NCBI RefSeq assembly: GCF_017498545.1
Contig: NZ_CP071793.1
Location: 7,806,256 to 7,870,255 of the forward strand
Reading direction: 5' to 3'
Source of the DNA: Sulfidibacter corallicola
Lineage (GTDB): Bacteria; Acidobacteriota; Holophagae; Acanthopleuribacterales; Acanthopleuribacteraceae
DNA length: 64,000 nt
The notes under the pieces are model-generated. The model searched no databases and was not told the origin of the DNA. It saw nothing but the letters and a program-made list of their open reading frames with translations. Shown here piece by piece: positions 41,081 through 50,051 of the stretch (the first letter of the stretch is position 1; each line of letters begins with the position of its first letter). The translations under genes were made by a program, and so were the position numbers.

Positions 41081-41097
41081 GGGGCCTGGAAGGCCCC
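41081..41097 (-). terminator. Terminator after the methyltransferase gene
   Basis: On the minus strand GGGGCCT pairs with AGGCCCC around a three-base loop and is followed by TCGATTTCTTTCC. It lies about 90 bases after the stop at 41185. Confidence 0.6.
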
Positions 41098-41184
41098 GCC
41101 CAACCCGCAGCGACGGCGTCACTCGTGAGATGAGGGAACCGTGCGTTCGCAGCGCTTCGATTGGAAGCAGGCTGGCCTTCTGGT

Positions 41185-41838
41185 TTAGGAACGCTTCTTG
41201 GCGATCACGAACCAGGTCATGCCGCTTTTGTTGAGTGACTGGCTCATGGCGATCTCGAAGCCGGCACGGGTCATGGCGCCGGTGAGGTAATCGTTGTCGA
41301 AGATTTGCACCCGCGGAATCAGGCCCAAATTGCCGCCGATCGGGAGCAACCACTTCAGGAACAGGTTCGCGCGGGCAATGCACGAGGTGCTGGAGATGAA
41401 GACCCCGCCCGGCTTCAGCAACTCGTGACAGCGGGCGATGGTGGCCTCGATGTCGGCCACCAAATGGATGACGTTCAGGCCCAGGACCACGTCGAACGAT
41501 GCCGCTTGGTGGGGAAGGTCGAACACCGTCGCCTGGCTGAAAGCGACATTGGTGACGCCTTTCGCCTGTGCCTTGGTCTGGGCGATCTCGATCATCCGGA
41601 GGGACGTGTCGATGGCGATGATGTGCTTGACCCGCGCGGCGTGGGTCAGCGCCGTGGAGCCCGTACCACATCCGAATTCGAGGACGGCGGACTCCGGCGT
41701 CAGGTATTCGCGGGTAATCGCGAGCTTTTTTTCGTACGCGTCGGGATCGTCGATGGCTTTTTTGGCATAGGAGTCGGCGTGGCGGTCCCAGAAACGCACG
41801 GATTTGTCGAATCTGTTCTTCATGGCGTGGCTCTTCAT
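41185..41838 (-). CDS. Class I SAM-dependent methyltransferase
   Basis: A 217-residue methyltransferase. The SAM-binding motif I is VLEFGCGTGSTAL, motif II ends in IIAIDTS, motif III/IV is SFDVVLGLNVIHLV and post-motif LLKPGGVFISS completes the Rossmann core (methyltransf_11/25 type). The C-terminal part (LFLKWLLPIGG, FEIAMSQSLNKSG) probably forms the substrate lid. The substrate is unknown. It is divergent from a LysR gene with 186 bases between, so LysR may regulate it. Start 41838 follows GAGAGG; ATG 41823 is an alternative. Confidence 0.88.
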   Translation of the reverse strand: MKSHAMKNRFDKSVRFWDRHADSYAKKAIDDPDAYEKKLAITREYLTPESAVLEFGCGTGSTALTHAARVKHIIAIDTSLRMIEIAQTKAQAKGVTNVAFSQATVFDLPHQAASFDVVLGLNVIHLVADIEATIARCHELLKPGGVFISSTSCIARANLFLKWLLPIGGNLGLIPRVQIFDNDYLTGAMTRAGFEIAMSQSLNKSGMTWFVIAKKRS

Positions 41839-41960
41839 GGCATCGGACCTCTCGTGTGGGATGACGCGACCCGTATCCAAGCGCACCTTGTGCCTGAGGG
41901 GCTGGCGGGCTGGGGGGCCAAGCCCAGTTTAGGCAAGTGAAGTGGCAAACGACAGAGACA

Positions 41961-41993
41961 ATTGTGTTCGATTGTGGTACGTTTTTTTACCAC
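41961..41993. promoter_or_regulatory. Putative LysR operator region
   Basis: ATTGTG occurs twice ten bases apart (41961-41966, 41971-41976), one helical turn, overlapping GTGGTA-N8-TACCAC (41974-41993). The site lies between the divergent methyltransferase and LysR genes, where LysR-type proteins usually bind. Confidence 0.4.
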
Positions 41994-42024
41994 CCACCCG
42001 TAACTCATCCAGGAGTGCGCGGCC

Positions 42025-42906
42025 ATGACCACCCTTCCCGACCTCAATTGGGATCACCTGCGCGTGTTTCTCGCCGTGATGCGCTCGAACAGCCTGCGTC
42101 AGGCCGCCCAACAATTGGGCACCAGTCATCCGACGATCCGCCGGCGCTTGGCCGCGCTCGAGGCCCAGGTGGGTATTCGCCTCTTCGATCGCCGCTCCGA
42201 CAGCTTGCACGTCACGCCGGAGGCCGCCGCGCTTCTGGAAAAGGCCGAACAGGTCGAGGCATCGATTCACGCCTTCGAACGCTGTGCGAGCAGTGCCGAT
42301 CCGTCTCTCCAGGGCACGATTCACGTCACCGCACCGGATCTCGTGATGAGTGACTTGTTGGCGCCGGACCTGGCCGCCTTCGCGGCCCGTTGGCCGCAAA
42401 TCACGCTTCGCATCGAAACCAGCTACGAACTTGCCGATTTGGGGAGGCGCGAGGCCGACATCGCTTTCCGGTTGGTGTCCCCCGAGACCGTGCTCAACCA
42501 CGAGTTGGCCGGGCGCAAGGCCGCCACCACCTACGCGGCGGTGTATGGCCGTGGCCGTCAGTGGATCGGATGGCCGGACCGGGAGCGCCAGCTTCAGTGG
42601 ATTCGCAAGACGCCGTTCCGCGACTACCCCATCCACTGCGTGCTCAGCAACGTCTACCTGATGCGGGCCGCCTGTATCGCGGGGATGGGGTTGGCGATCT
42701 TGCCCTGTTTCATGGCCGAGCCCTATCTGGAACGGCGCACGCAGCCCGAGCCCGGTGGCGACCTGTGGGTGTTGGTGCACCCCGATCTGCGTCGCAATGC
42801 GCGCCTGCGCCTGTTTCGCGACCAAATGTTCGAAGCCATCAAGCGGCGCGAACCTCAATTGAAGGGCACCGCGAGCAATGAGCCTGAAGTCTGCGAGGGT
42901 TCCTAA
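42025..42906 (+). CDS. LysR-family transcriptional regulator
   Basis: A 293-residue regulator. The N-terminal winged helix-turn-helix is classical: LRVFLAVMRSNSLRQAAQQLGTSHPTIRRR at about 12-42, followed by ALEAQVGIRLFDRR. A type 2 periplasmic-binding-like effector domain follows (LQGTIHVTAPDLVMSDLLAPDLAAF), with the conserved AAGMGL-like motif seen here as IAGMGLAILPCFMAE. CAGGAG lies ten bases before the ATG. It is transcribed away from the methyltransferase gene, the typical arrangement of LysR with its target. Inducer unknown. Confidence 0.92.
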   Translation: MTTLPDLNWDHLRVFLAVMRSNSLRQAAQQLGTSHPTIRRRLAALEAQVGIRLFDRRSDSLHVTPEAAALLEKAEQVEASIHAFERCASSADPSLQGTIHVTAPDLVMSDLLAPDLAAFAARWPQITLRIETSYELADLGRREADIAFRLVSPETVLNHELAGRKAATTYAAVYGRGRQWIGWPDRERQLQWIRKTPFRDYPIHCVLSNVYLMRAACIAGMGLAILPCFMAEPYLERRTQPEPGGDLWVLVHPDLRRNARLRLFRDQMFEAIKRREPQLKGTASNEPEVCEGS

Positions 42907-42965
42907 GCCGCTCTCCATTCGTACTCCCTCGAAACCAATCCGCCTGGTGTTCCCGAATGCCGAGA

Positions 42966-43008
42966 GATTCGTCGTGCCTGGTAGGTTGGCCGGCCCGGCC
43001 GACATTTA
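42966..43008. repeat. Short hairpin repeat, partial member of dispersed family
   Basis: GTCGTGCCTGGTAGGTTGGC continues into a palindrome with arms GTTGGCC and GGCCGAC. The same leader with other arms occurs at 43481-43520 and in copies A and B. Confidence 0.6.
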
Positions 43009-43081
43009 TTGACGAACTCCCCGAACATTCGCCTGTTTTGATTTTTAGCTTTACCTTCGAGCTTTACAGAGTTTGTTTCAT

Positions 43082-43384
43082 AAGAGCCACGAACAAACGG
43101 GGCGTGCGCCTAGCTTGATTTCGAGAAAGAAACAACGCGAAGCGAACCAGCATGGTGATCCCGGATGCCTGAGAGGGTCGTCGTGCCAGGTAGGTGCGAC
43201 CGCCGGTCGCACATTCCGAAGCCGAATGCTTCAATGCTCTCGCAATGGGCTGTATTTCTCTCTCTCAAGTCTCGAACCTACGATGCGCGGATCGCTTCGA
43301 AAAGTTCAGCCGGCGGCTGAACCTACCGGGCACAACGAATCTCTCGGCATTCGGGCACTCCGAGCAACTTTGTTTCAAGAGAGT
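43082..43384. repeat. Dispersed repeat family, copy B
   Basis: This copy is collinear with 9165-9492 but lacks about 20 bases near TCGTCGTGCCAGGTAGG and has a compact second hairpin, GTTCAGCC-GGC-GGCTGAAC at about 43305-43323. The first hairpin is GTGCGACC-GCC-GGTCGCAC at 43194-43212. The stretch 42907-43779 as a whole has no gene and is built of fragments of this family. Confidence 0.8.
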
Positions 43385-43470
43385 TCACGGAGATCACAGA
43401 GCGGCACACCGGCCACTGGGTTTCAGGTCAGAAACGAATCGAAGCGAAACGCTAGGGAGTTCCCGCATTT

Positions 43471-43530
43471 GTGAGAGGGGCGTCGTGCCTGGCAGGTTGG
43501 CCCGCTGGGCCGACACTTCGAAGCGATCCG
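43471..43530. repeat. Short hairpin repeat, partial member of dispersed family
   Basis: The leader CGTCGTGCCTGGCAGGTT is followed by arms GTTGGCCC and GGGCCGAC with loop GCT, then ACACTTCGAAGCG. It is a third version of the hairpin at 43194-43212. Confidence 0.55.
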
Positions 43531-43680
43531 TGCTTCGCAAGATCGAGTGGTAAAAGAGCGAAGCGGATAAATCGGGCCTAAAAATCTCTCGATGATCGAT
43601 TTTGAACCCTTCTAGATCGCTTCGATTGGTTGAGCAGGGCTTTACGTCGCTTATGCGAATGCGGGTTCTCCATTCTGATT

Positions 43681-43722
43681 CGCTTCGCGTCGTTTCTTTC
43701 TCGAAATCGAGCTGGGTGTGCC
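43681..43722 (-). repeat. Inverted fragment of the dispersed repeat
   Basis: The minus strand reads AGCTCGATTTCGAGAAAG then AAACGACGCGAAGCG, matching the left end of copies A (9193-9228) and B. Copy B and this fragment therefore face each other across about 300 bases. Confidence 0.65.
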
Positions 43723-43779
43723 CGCTGCGGAGGGCCCGGCACGGAGCAAGGAACCGACCTGGCGGCCGGTTCCTTGCGC

Positions 43780-46011
43780 TCAGTGAGACAGGCGGTCGCG
43801 GATCTGGGCCAGGAACGAGGCCGTGTCCGTCGGCGATTCCAGGTAGTAGCGGGCGTAGGTGTTGGGCTTGCCCACGTGGATCGAGAGGTTGTGGTCCGGA
43901 AACACCTTGTACATGGATTCGTCCGTGGTGTCGTCGCCCAGCGTCAGGAACACGTCGGTACCCTGCTGGAATCCGTGTCGATCCAGGATGGTTTCGGTCG
44001 CCTGGCCCTTGTCCGCCACGATCGGCCGCACCTCCACCGTCTTCTTGCCGTGGAAGACCGAGAGCGCCGTCTTCCCCAACAATTGTTGTAGCGACTCGAT
44101 CAGGACCTTGGCCTGCGATTCGGCGAACAACGGCTCCGCCTGGCGGTAGTGGAGCACCAGGCAGGCCTGCTTCTCCTCGATGTGCGAACCCGGCACGAAG
44201 CGCGTGAACATCTCGAACAGGTGGCGCACCTCGTCCTTCGTGTCCGAATGGTCTTCCACGTCGATCAGGTACTCCCAATCCACCTCGCCGCGCGACTGGA
44301 TGAAGATGCCGTGCTCCGACACGATGTTGATCGGCAGGCTGGGGAAGTACTGTTCGCAATACTCCTTGGGTCGTCCGGTGACCAGGGTGACGTGCAGGCG
44401 TCCGAACTGGCCGAACTGGCGCAGGATGTCGAGCACGTGGTTCGGCGGAATCGCCAACTCGGGCCGCTTGGCGATCGGCGTGATGGTGCCGTCGTTGTCG
44501 AGGAACACGAAGATGCGACCGGCGCGGTCCAGTTGGCCGAGCACCTCCTCGCGCATCGACTCGACCAGCTTGACCGAGCGCTCGACGCGGTTTTCGTAAC
44601 ACTTGCGCCAGCTCTCCATGAAGGTCGAGCACCAGGAGTCGTTGTCGAACGCGACGATCCGCTTGCGCAGGCCGCGCATCCGGTGGCGTCGCTCCTCGCG
44701 CGGCATGACCGCGGCACGCAGCAACGTGGCGGCCATCTCCTCCACGTCGTAGGGATTGACCGACAACGCTTCGCCCATTTCCGCCGCCGCTCCGGCCAGT
44801 TCGCTCAGGACCACGACGCCGTCCTCGTCGTCGTGGGCGGCCACGAATTCCTTGCAGACCAGGTTGAGACCGTCGCGCAGCGGTGTGACCAACGCGATCT
44901 GGGCCTTGCGGTACAGCGCGATCACCTCGCGATGGCCGAGCGACCGGTACATGTAGTGGATCGGCGTGTAGCCGGGCCGGCCGAACTCGCCGTTGAGCTG
45001 GCCCACCAGCCGTTCCACCCGGGCCCGCAGGTCGCCGTAGCTTGGGATCTTTTGGCGTGAAGGCACGCATAACTGGACCAGCACCGCCTTGCCGACGTAC
45101 TCGGGATTGTGGCGCAGGAAGCTGCCGAAGGCCTCCAGTCGCTCGGGAATCCCTTTGGTGTAGTCCAACCGGTCGATGCCCAGCATGACCAGTTCCGCAT
45201 CCAACTCGGGGAACAGCTCCTGCTCCGGAGCCAGGGTGTCCAACTCCTTGCAGGTGTCCACGATCGAAGCCACGTCCACCCCGAGCGGGAAGGCCCCGAT
45301 CTTGATCAGGCGGTCGCCGTGATTGACCTCGTCCATGTAGCTGTCGCACCCCAACAGCCGGACGGCGCTGGATACGAAATGTCGCACGTAGTCGTAGGTG
45401 TGAAAACCGATGAGGTCCGCCCCGAGCAACCCTTTCAGCAGGAGGTCGCGATTCGGCAGGGTCCGAAAGATTTCGGACGAGGGGAAGGGGATGTGGTGGA
45501 AATAGGCGATGCGCAGATCCGGCGCGGCCTCGCGCAACATGGCGGGCACCAGCATGAGCTGGTAGTCCTGCACCCAAACCCAATCACCCGGTTTGGCGAG
45601 TTCCAGGATGGTGTCGGCGAAAGCTCGGTTCGCCTGTGTGTATGCCCGCCAATCCTGGACCTGGTAGTGCATGGAAGCGGGAAAATAATGGAACAGCGGC
45701 CAAATCGCGTTGTTGGCCATGCCCTGGTAATAGCCTTCGTAGGTTTCGCGCTCGATGGGAACCGGCAGCAGGCGGTCCGGTTCCAGCTTGGCCTTCAGTT
45801 TGGCATATCCTTCCGCGTCGAACACGCCGCCGTGGCCGACCCACCAGGTGAGTGAACGTTCGTGAATGCCGCGCAGGCCGGCCACCAGGCCGCCCGCACT
45901 GCGCTGAATGTGAAAGCCTCCGTCGGTCGTCTTGACCGTGATGGGTAGTCGATTGGAAACAATGATGATCGGGTGCTTTTCTTCAGGGTTGGGGGAGTTC
46001 GTGTCATGCAT
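43780..46011 (-). CDS. Trehalose-6-phosphate synthase/phosphatase fusion
   Basis: A 743-residue bifunctional enzyme that makes trehalose from UDP-glucose and glucose-6-phosphate. The first ~480 residues are a GT20 synthase: IIIVSNRLPI, LTWWVGHGG, VQDYQLMLVPAMLR, FHHIPFPSSEIFR, GIDRLDYTKGIPERL and later LRDGLNLVCKEF. The C-terminal ~240 residues are a HAD-type trehalose-phosphatase with FVFLDNDGTIT at about 500 and LGDDTTDESMY near the end. Fusion of both activities is well known in Acidobacteriota, Bacteroidetes and eukaryotes. AAAGGA precedes ATG 46011; the open frame upstream is proline/arginine-rich and was not used. A GH15 gene lies upstream. Confidence 0.94.
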   Translation of the reverse strand: MHDTNSPNPEEKHPIIIVSNRLPITVKTTDGGFHIQRSAGGLVAGLRGIHERSLTWWVGHGGVFDAEGYAKLKAKLEPDRLLPVPIERETYEGYYQGMANNAIWPLFHYFPASMHYQVQDWRAYTQANRAFADTILELAKPGDWVWVQDYQLMLVPAMLREAAPDLRIAYFHHIPFPSSEIFRTLPNRDLLLKGLLGADLIGFHTYDYVRHFVSSAVRLLGCDSYMDEVNHGDRLIKIGAFPLGVDVASIVDTCKELDTLAPEQELFPELDAELVMLGIDRLDYTKGIPERLEAFGSFLRHNPEYVGKAVLVQLCVPSRQKIPSYGDLRARVERLVGQLNGEFGRPGYTPIHYMYRSLGHREVIALYRKAQIALVTPLRDGLNLVCKEFVAAHDDEDGVVVLSELAGAAAEMGEALSVNPYDVEEMAATLLRAAVMPREERRHRMRGLRKRIVAFDNDSWCSTFMESWRKCYENRVERSVKLVESMREEVLGQLDRAGRIFVFLDNDGTITPIAKRPELAIPPNHVLDILRQFGQFGRLHVTLVTGRPKEYCEQYFPSLPINIVSEHGIFIQSRGEVDWEYLIDVEDHSDTKDEVRHLFEMFTRFVPGSHIEEKQACLVLHYRQAEPLFAESQAKVLIESLQQLLGKTALSVFHGKKTVEVRPIVADKGQATETILDRHGFQQGTDVFLTLGDDTTDESMYKVFPDHNLSIHVGKPNTYARYYLESPTDTASFLAQIRDRLSH

Positions 46012-46289
46012 CTGCAGTTTCCTTTGTCTCGAAATGGAGGAGGGTCCTCCGCCTGGACCGATGACGTGAGGGACGCTCGGACCCGGTGCCGGTTCTTGGT
46101 GGGGAAATGATGGGTCGACATCGATGGATGGGGGAATCGAACGTCGCATCGTCGCGTTCATCGCGCTTGGCGGGATTGACGGGTGCCGTGCCCGTGGCCC
46201 GACTGCCAGCACGTCGGCCCGAGGCATGGATGGGGGAAAGAGGGGGTTGTTGGGGAGTGCGCCCGCGTCGGGAAGAGGGTGGGGGCCCC
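46012..46289. other. Intergenic region between GH15 and trehalose genes
   Basis: The 278 bases are GC-rich and contain a direct repeat of GATGGGGGAA (near 46126 and 46229). No promoter, terminator or gene is apparent. Confidence 0.3.
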
Positions 46290-48089
46290 TCAGTGGCGGA
46301 ATCGCGACGGGTGGAAGAACCCGAGACCGGAGTCTTTGCGGGCGAGCGCAAAGGCCGCGTTGATCAGGCCCACATGTGAATAGGTCTGCGGGAAATTGCC
46401 CCACAGTTTGCCGGTGGCGGGGTCCAGATCCTCACTGTACAGACCCAGCGGATTGCCCAGGCTCAACAGTTTGCGGAACAGGGCCTCGCCTTCCTCGCGG
46501 CGACCGAGCCGTGCATAGGCTTCGGCCAGCCAGAACGAGCAGATCAGGAAGGCGTTTTCGGTGGATCCGAAGTCGTCGACCATCGTGTAGCGATGGATCA
46601 GCCCGTCTCCGGCCGAGAGCCCGGAGGCGATCGCGTCCAGATGGAGATTGGCGCGCGGGTCGTCGGCGCCGAGGTAGCCGAGATTGATCATCATCAGCAG
46701 CGACGCGTCCAGCGCTTCCACGTCCGCGGCGATGGTGAAGGCCTGGATGCGGTCGTTCCAGCACCGCGTATCGATGAGTTCCCGCGCCTGGCGGTGGAGC
46801 CGGGTGGCGCGTTCGTGGAGTTCGTCGAGCCGGTGGGCCTCCGCGATCTGGCAGGCCATGATCGCACCCGCCCAATGCATCAGCAACGTGAAGGTATGCA
46901 GTTGGGCGATGCCGCGAAATTCCCAGAGCCCCGCATCCTTGGCCTCGAGATAGGTCTCGATGCGATCCACCAGATGCGTCAACAGGCTGTGCGGCACGTT
47001 GTCGTCGCCGTCCATGAAGCGCTGGTCCAGGAAGAGCTGGCTGATGGCCAGCACCAATTCGCCGTACACGTCGTGCTGCAGGTGTTCGAACGCCTGGTTG
47101 CCGATGCGCACCGGTTTGTGGTTCTGGTAGCCGCTCAGGTGGCCGAGGATCCGTTCGGTGAGTTGCGCTTCGCCCGAGATGCCGTAGACCGGTTGCAGGC
47201 GTTCCCGGTACCGCTGCGAGGTTTCGGTCAAATTGCGCAGGTACAACACGAACCCTTCCAGCTCTTCGAACTGGGTCAACCGTTGCAGCGCCATTAGCGA
47301 GAACATCGCGTCGCGCATCCAGCAGAACCGGTAATCCCAGTTGCGCTCCGTCCCTTGCGCTTCGGGGATGCTGGTCGTCGTGCTGGCGATGATGGCGCCG
47401 GTGTCTTCGAATTGGTGGATTTTCAGGACCAGTGCCGAGCGAATCACCGATTCCTGGTACTCCAGCGGCAGGTAGCAGTGTTTGACCCAGGTTCGCCAAT
47501 AGGCGCAGGTCCGCTCGAAGAACTCCTTGCTCGTGTGGATCAGGTTGGCCTCGAGCGGTTCGCCATAGGAGAGCACGAAGTACAGCGGTTGGCGCAGGAC
47601 CATCGGCCGTCGTTCCGAAATCATGTTGAGCGAGGCGTTGGTGGTGAGCCGAAGCTCCAGGGGCAGGTCCTTGAAGCTGATGTGGTTGGAGCCGAACACC
47701 GGCTTCGGGGTGATTCGGCCGTAGTCGTAGGTGGGCGACAGGTCCACCTTGACGACCGGTTCGCCCGTCAGGGGACGCACGATGCGGAACAACTTGGTGG
47801 GTTTGTGATAGCGCTCGAACAGAATGAAGCGCGGCGCGAAGTCGATCACCTCGAAGCTGCCCTTGTCCGTCTCGAAGACCGTGCGCAACACGTTGGTGTT
47901 GGCCAGGTAGTTCTGTTTGCCACGCGTTCCGTCACCCGGGCTGATGCGGAAACGGCCACCCTTCATCGGGTCCAGCAGACCACCGAACGCGAAGCTCGAA
48001 TCGAGTCGCGGCCAACAGAGCCAGACCACGTCTCCGTAAGTGTCGATCAGCGCGTTGTATTGGCAATTTCCGATAATCCCGTAATCCAT
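46290..48089 (-). CDS. Glycoside hydrolase family 15 protein (glucoamylase/trehalase-like)
   Basis: A 599-residue GH15 enzyme. The N-terminal beta-rich domain starts with DYGIIGNCQYNALIDTYGDVVWLCWPRLDS, the standard opening of bacterial GH15 proteins, and the (alpha/alpha)6 barrel contains GTERNWDYRFCWMRDA and, later, EFRGIAQLHTFTLLMHWAG. Bacterial members next to trehalose synthesis genes are often trehalases rather than glucoamylases, so it may recycle trehalose. Without biochemical data either remains possible. The start at 48089 follows AAAGGGG; the longer frame lacks features. It is transcribed in the same direction as the trehalose gene, 278 bases upstream. Confidence 0.9.
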   Translation of the reverse strand: MDYGIIGNCQYNALIDTYGDVVWLCWPRLDSSFAFGGLLDPMKGGRFRISPGDGTRGKQNYLANTNVLRTVFETDKGSFEVIDFAPRFILFERYHKPTKLFRIVRPLTGEPVVKVDLSPTYDYGRITPKPVFGSNHISFKDLPLELRLTTNASLNMISERRPMVLRQPLYFVLSYGEPLEANLIHTSKEFFERTCAYWRTWVKHCYLPLEYQESVIRSALVLKIHQFEDTGAIIASTTTSIPEAQGTERNWDYRFCWMRDAMFSLMALQRLTQFEELEGFVLYLRNLTETSQRYRERLQPVYGISGEAQLTERILGHLSGYQNHKPVRIGNQAFEHLQHDVYGELVLAISQLFLDQRFMDGDDNVPHSLLTHLVDRIETYLEAKDAGLWEFRGIAQLHTFTLLMHWAGAIMACQIAEAHRLDELHERATRLHRQARELIDTRCWNDRIQAFTIAADVEALDASLLMMINLGYLGADDPRANLHLDAIASGLSAGDGLIHRYTMVDDFGSTENAFLICSFWLAEAYARLGRREEGEALFRKLLSLGNPLGLYSEDLDPATGKLWGNFPQTYSHVGLINAAFALARKDSGLGFFHPSRFRH

Positions 48090-48329
48090 CGAGAGCCCCT
48101 TTCGCGTCGATCGGACGGGAGGCGATCCCGCCCATGAGTGAGGTCGTTCAGTAGGTCGTGGACCCCATTCTAGAAAAAATGCCGCAGGAGGGCTAGGGCG
48201 GATGACGCAGGGCGGCAAGAGTTGGCAGTTCTTGAGAGTGGAAAAGTATATGCTTTTCCAATGATTTAAGGCATTCTTTTGCGATTTGGCCGTGAATCGG
48301 ATGTCACTGCCTGACGATACGCGTCGAAG

Positions 48330-49805
48330 TCAGTTGGCCACGAGCAGGTCTTCGGACGGCGGGTTCGCCAACTCGTGCGTCAGGTGCCCGAGCGTCTTGA
48401 ACGCGTTCTCCACCCGGGTATCCCAATGCACCCCGCAGTTGAGGCGGATGTGGTTGTTGTATTGATCGTCGGCCGAGAACAGTCGGCCGGGGGCGATGCT
48501 GACGCCGCGGTCCAGCGCTTCGCGGTACAAGCACATCGCGTTGACTTCCGCGGGAAGTTCGACCCACAGCACGAAGCCGCCGAGGGGGCGGGTGGCCTTG
48601 GTTTCGGGCGGGAACCATTCACCGATGGCCTGGATTGCCCGGCTCAGCGACGCGCAGAAGACGCGGCGCATGCGGCGAATGGCGTGATCGTAGCCGCCCT
48701 TGCGCATGAACTCGGCGATCGCCTGCTGTTGCGGGATGGCCGTGGCCAGCGAGTGGCCCAATTTGGCGCGCTGCACCTGGCGGAAGAACCGACCCGGCGC
48801 CACCCAGCCGATGCGGAGCTCGGGGGTCAGGGTCTTGGAGAAGGACGAACAGGTCAGCACCCAACCATCCCTGTCGTGTTTCTTCAGCAAATCGGGCGGG
48901 GGCGCCTCGAAGCTCAATTCCCCGTAGAGGTCGTCCTCGATGATGGGTACCTGGTGTCGGGTGCAGAGCGCGACCAGGTCGGCGCGGTCCGCTTCGGGCA
49001 TGACGCAGCCTAGTGGGTTGTGAAACGAAGGCTGGACGAGCACCGCCTTGATGTCGTTGTGCTGCATGATGCGCTCGAGCGATGTGACCTGAATGCCTTC
49101 CGTGGGGCAGGTGGGGATCTCCAGCGCGCGCATGCCCAGGCACTCGATGATTTGCAGTGTGCCGAAATAGGTCGGCGACTCCACCGCGATCACATCGCCC
49201 GCTTTCGCCACCGCGCTGAGACAGAGCGTGATCGCTTCCGTGGCGCCGCAGGTGATCATGATGTCGTCGTCGGTCAGGTTGACCCCGCGGGGATAGACGC
49301 GGCGGGCGATCTGGTGACGCAGGGCGCGAATGCCGCGGGGGCACACGTAGTGTTTCGGATCCACGGCTTTGGAGCGCGCCGCGGCGGCCAGGAAACCGTA
49401 GATCTTTTCTCGCGGCAACAGGTCGCCGGCCGGGATGGCGGCGCCCAGCGGCACGATCGAGGAGCACGAGACCGAATCGAAGAATTCCAGCAGGAAATCC
49501 GAGATGTCCACTTCGCAGGGGTTGGACCGCGGCTCCGTCAGGCGCGGCCGGTTGGGCTGCATGAAAATCTGGGGGCGCACGTAGAAACCCGATTGGGGTT
49601 TGGCTTCCACCAGACCCTGATCTTCCAGCAGGCGATAGGCCTGTAAAATGGTGGTCGCGCTGATTTTCTTCTGCTGTTTGAGCTTGCGCACCGAGGGCAG
49701 CCGCTCTCCTGGCGCGAAGGTGCCCGCGCGAATCAGGCCGGAAAGTTCGCACACCAGTTGTTCGTAACGGAATCGCGCGGGGTCGTCGGAGGATTTGGGA
49801 GGCAT
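48330..49805 (-). CDS. MocR-type GntR/aminotransferase regulator
   Basis: A 491-residue regulator. Residues 10-80 are a GntR winged helix (GTFAPGERLPSVRKLKQQKKISATTILQAYRLLEDQGLV), joined by a linker to a fold-type I aminotransferase domain (PRGIRALRHQIARR, YFGTLQIIE, PIIEDDLYGEL). The PLP-binding lysine is in SSFSKTLTPELRIGW. Such MocR proteins sense PLP or amino-type ligands. The gene is divergent from the PhzF-like isomerase gene with about 245 bases between, so PhzF is a likely target. The SATTILQAYRLLE pattern is close to regulators of amino-acid or isomerase genes. Confidence 0.92.
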   Translation of the reverse strand: MPPKSSDDPARFRYEQLVCELSGLIRAGTFAPGERLPSVRKLKQQKKISATTILQAYRLLEDQGLVEAKPQSGFYVRPQIFMQPNRPRLTEPRSNPCEVDISDFLLEFFDSVSCSSIVPLGAAIPAGDLLPREKIYGFLAAAARSKAVDPKHYVCPRGIRALRHQIARRVYPRGVNLTDDDIMITCGATEAITLCLSAVAKAGDVIAVESPTYFGTLQIIECLGMRALEIPTCPTEGIQVTSLERIMQHNDIKAVLVQPSFHNPLGCVMPEADRADLVALCTRHQVPIIEDDLYGELSFEAPPPDLLKKHDRDGWVLTCSSFSKTLTPELRIGWVAPGRFFRQVQRAKLGHSLATAIPQQQAIAEFMRKGGYDHAIRRMRRVFCASLSRAIQAIGEWFPPETKATRPLGGFVLWVELPAEVNAMCLYREALDRGVSIAPGRLFSADDQYNNHIRLNCGVHWDTRVENAFKTLGHLTHELANPPSEDLLVAN

Positions 49806-50051
49806 CTCGGACTTCTCCTTCGAGAACTGTTATGGTGGAAAATGGATTCGACTGAATCTGTTCCCTTTTCCTTTCTTTACTTATATTAGAGAGATCCTAG
49901 AAGCGCAAGTTCGATATGCGGCCCGCGATCTCCCTCCGGGCCGGATTTTTTCTGGTCGCCCGCAGCCGCCGTCGGGTGGCCTGTCCCGAAAAGCGTTCCG
50001 GTGGGAAGACCTTTTGGCGCTCCAAATTAAAAATTCGAACGAGGTTGAGAC

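Noticed and set aside
41074..41100. Hairpin at 41081-41097 as a plus-strand terminator of the 40375 gene
   Set aside because: The plus strand has no T-run after the hairpin, whereas the minus strand continues in TCGATTTCTTTCC, fitting the methyltransferase gene.
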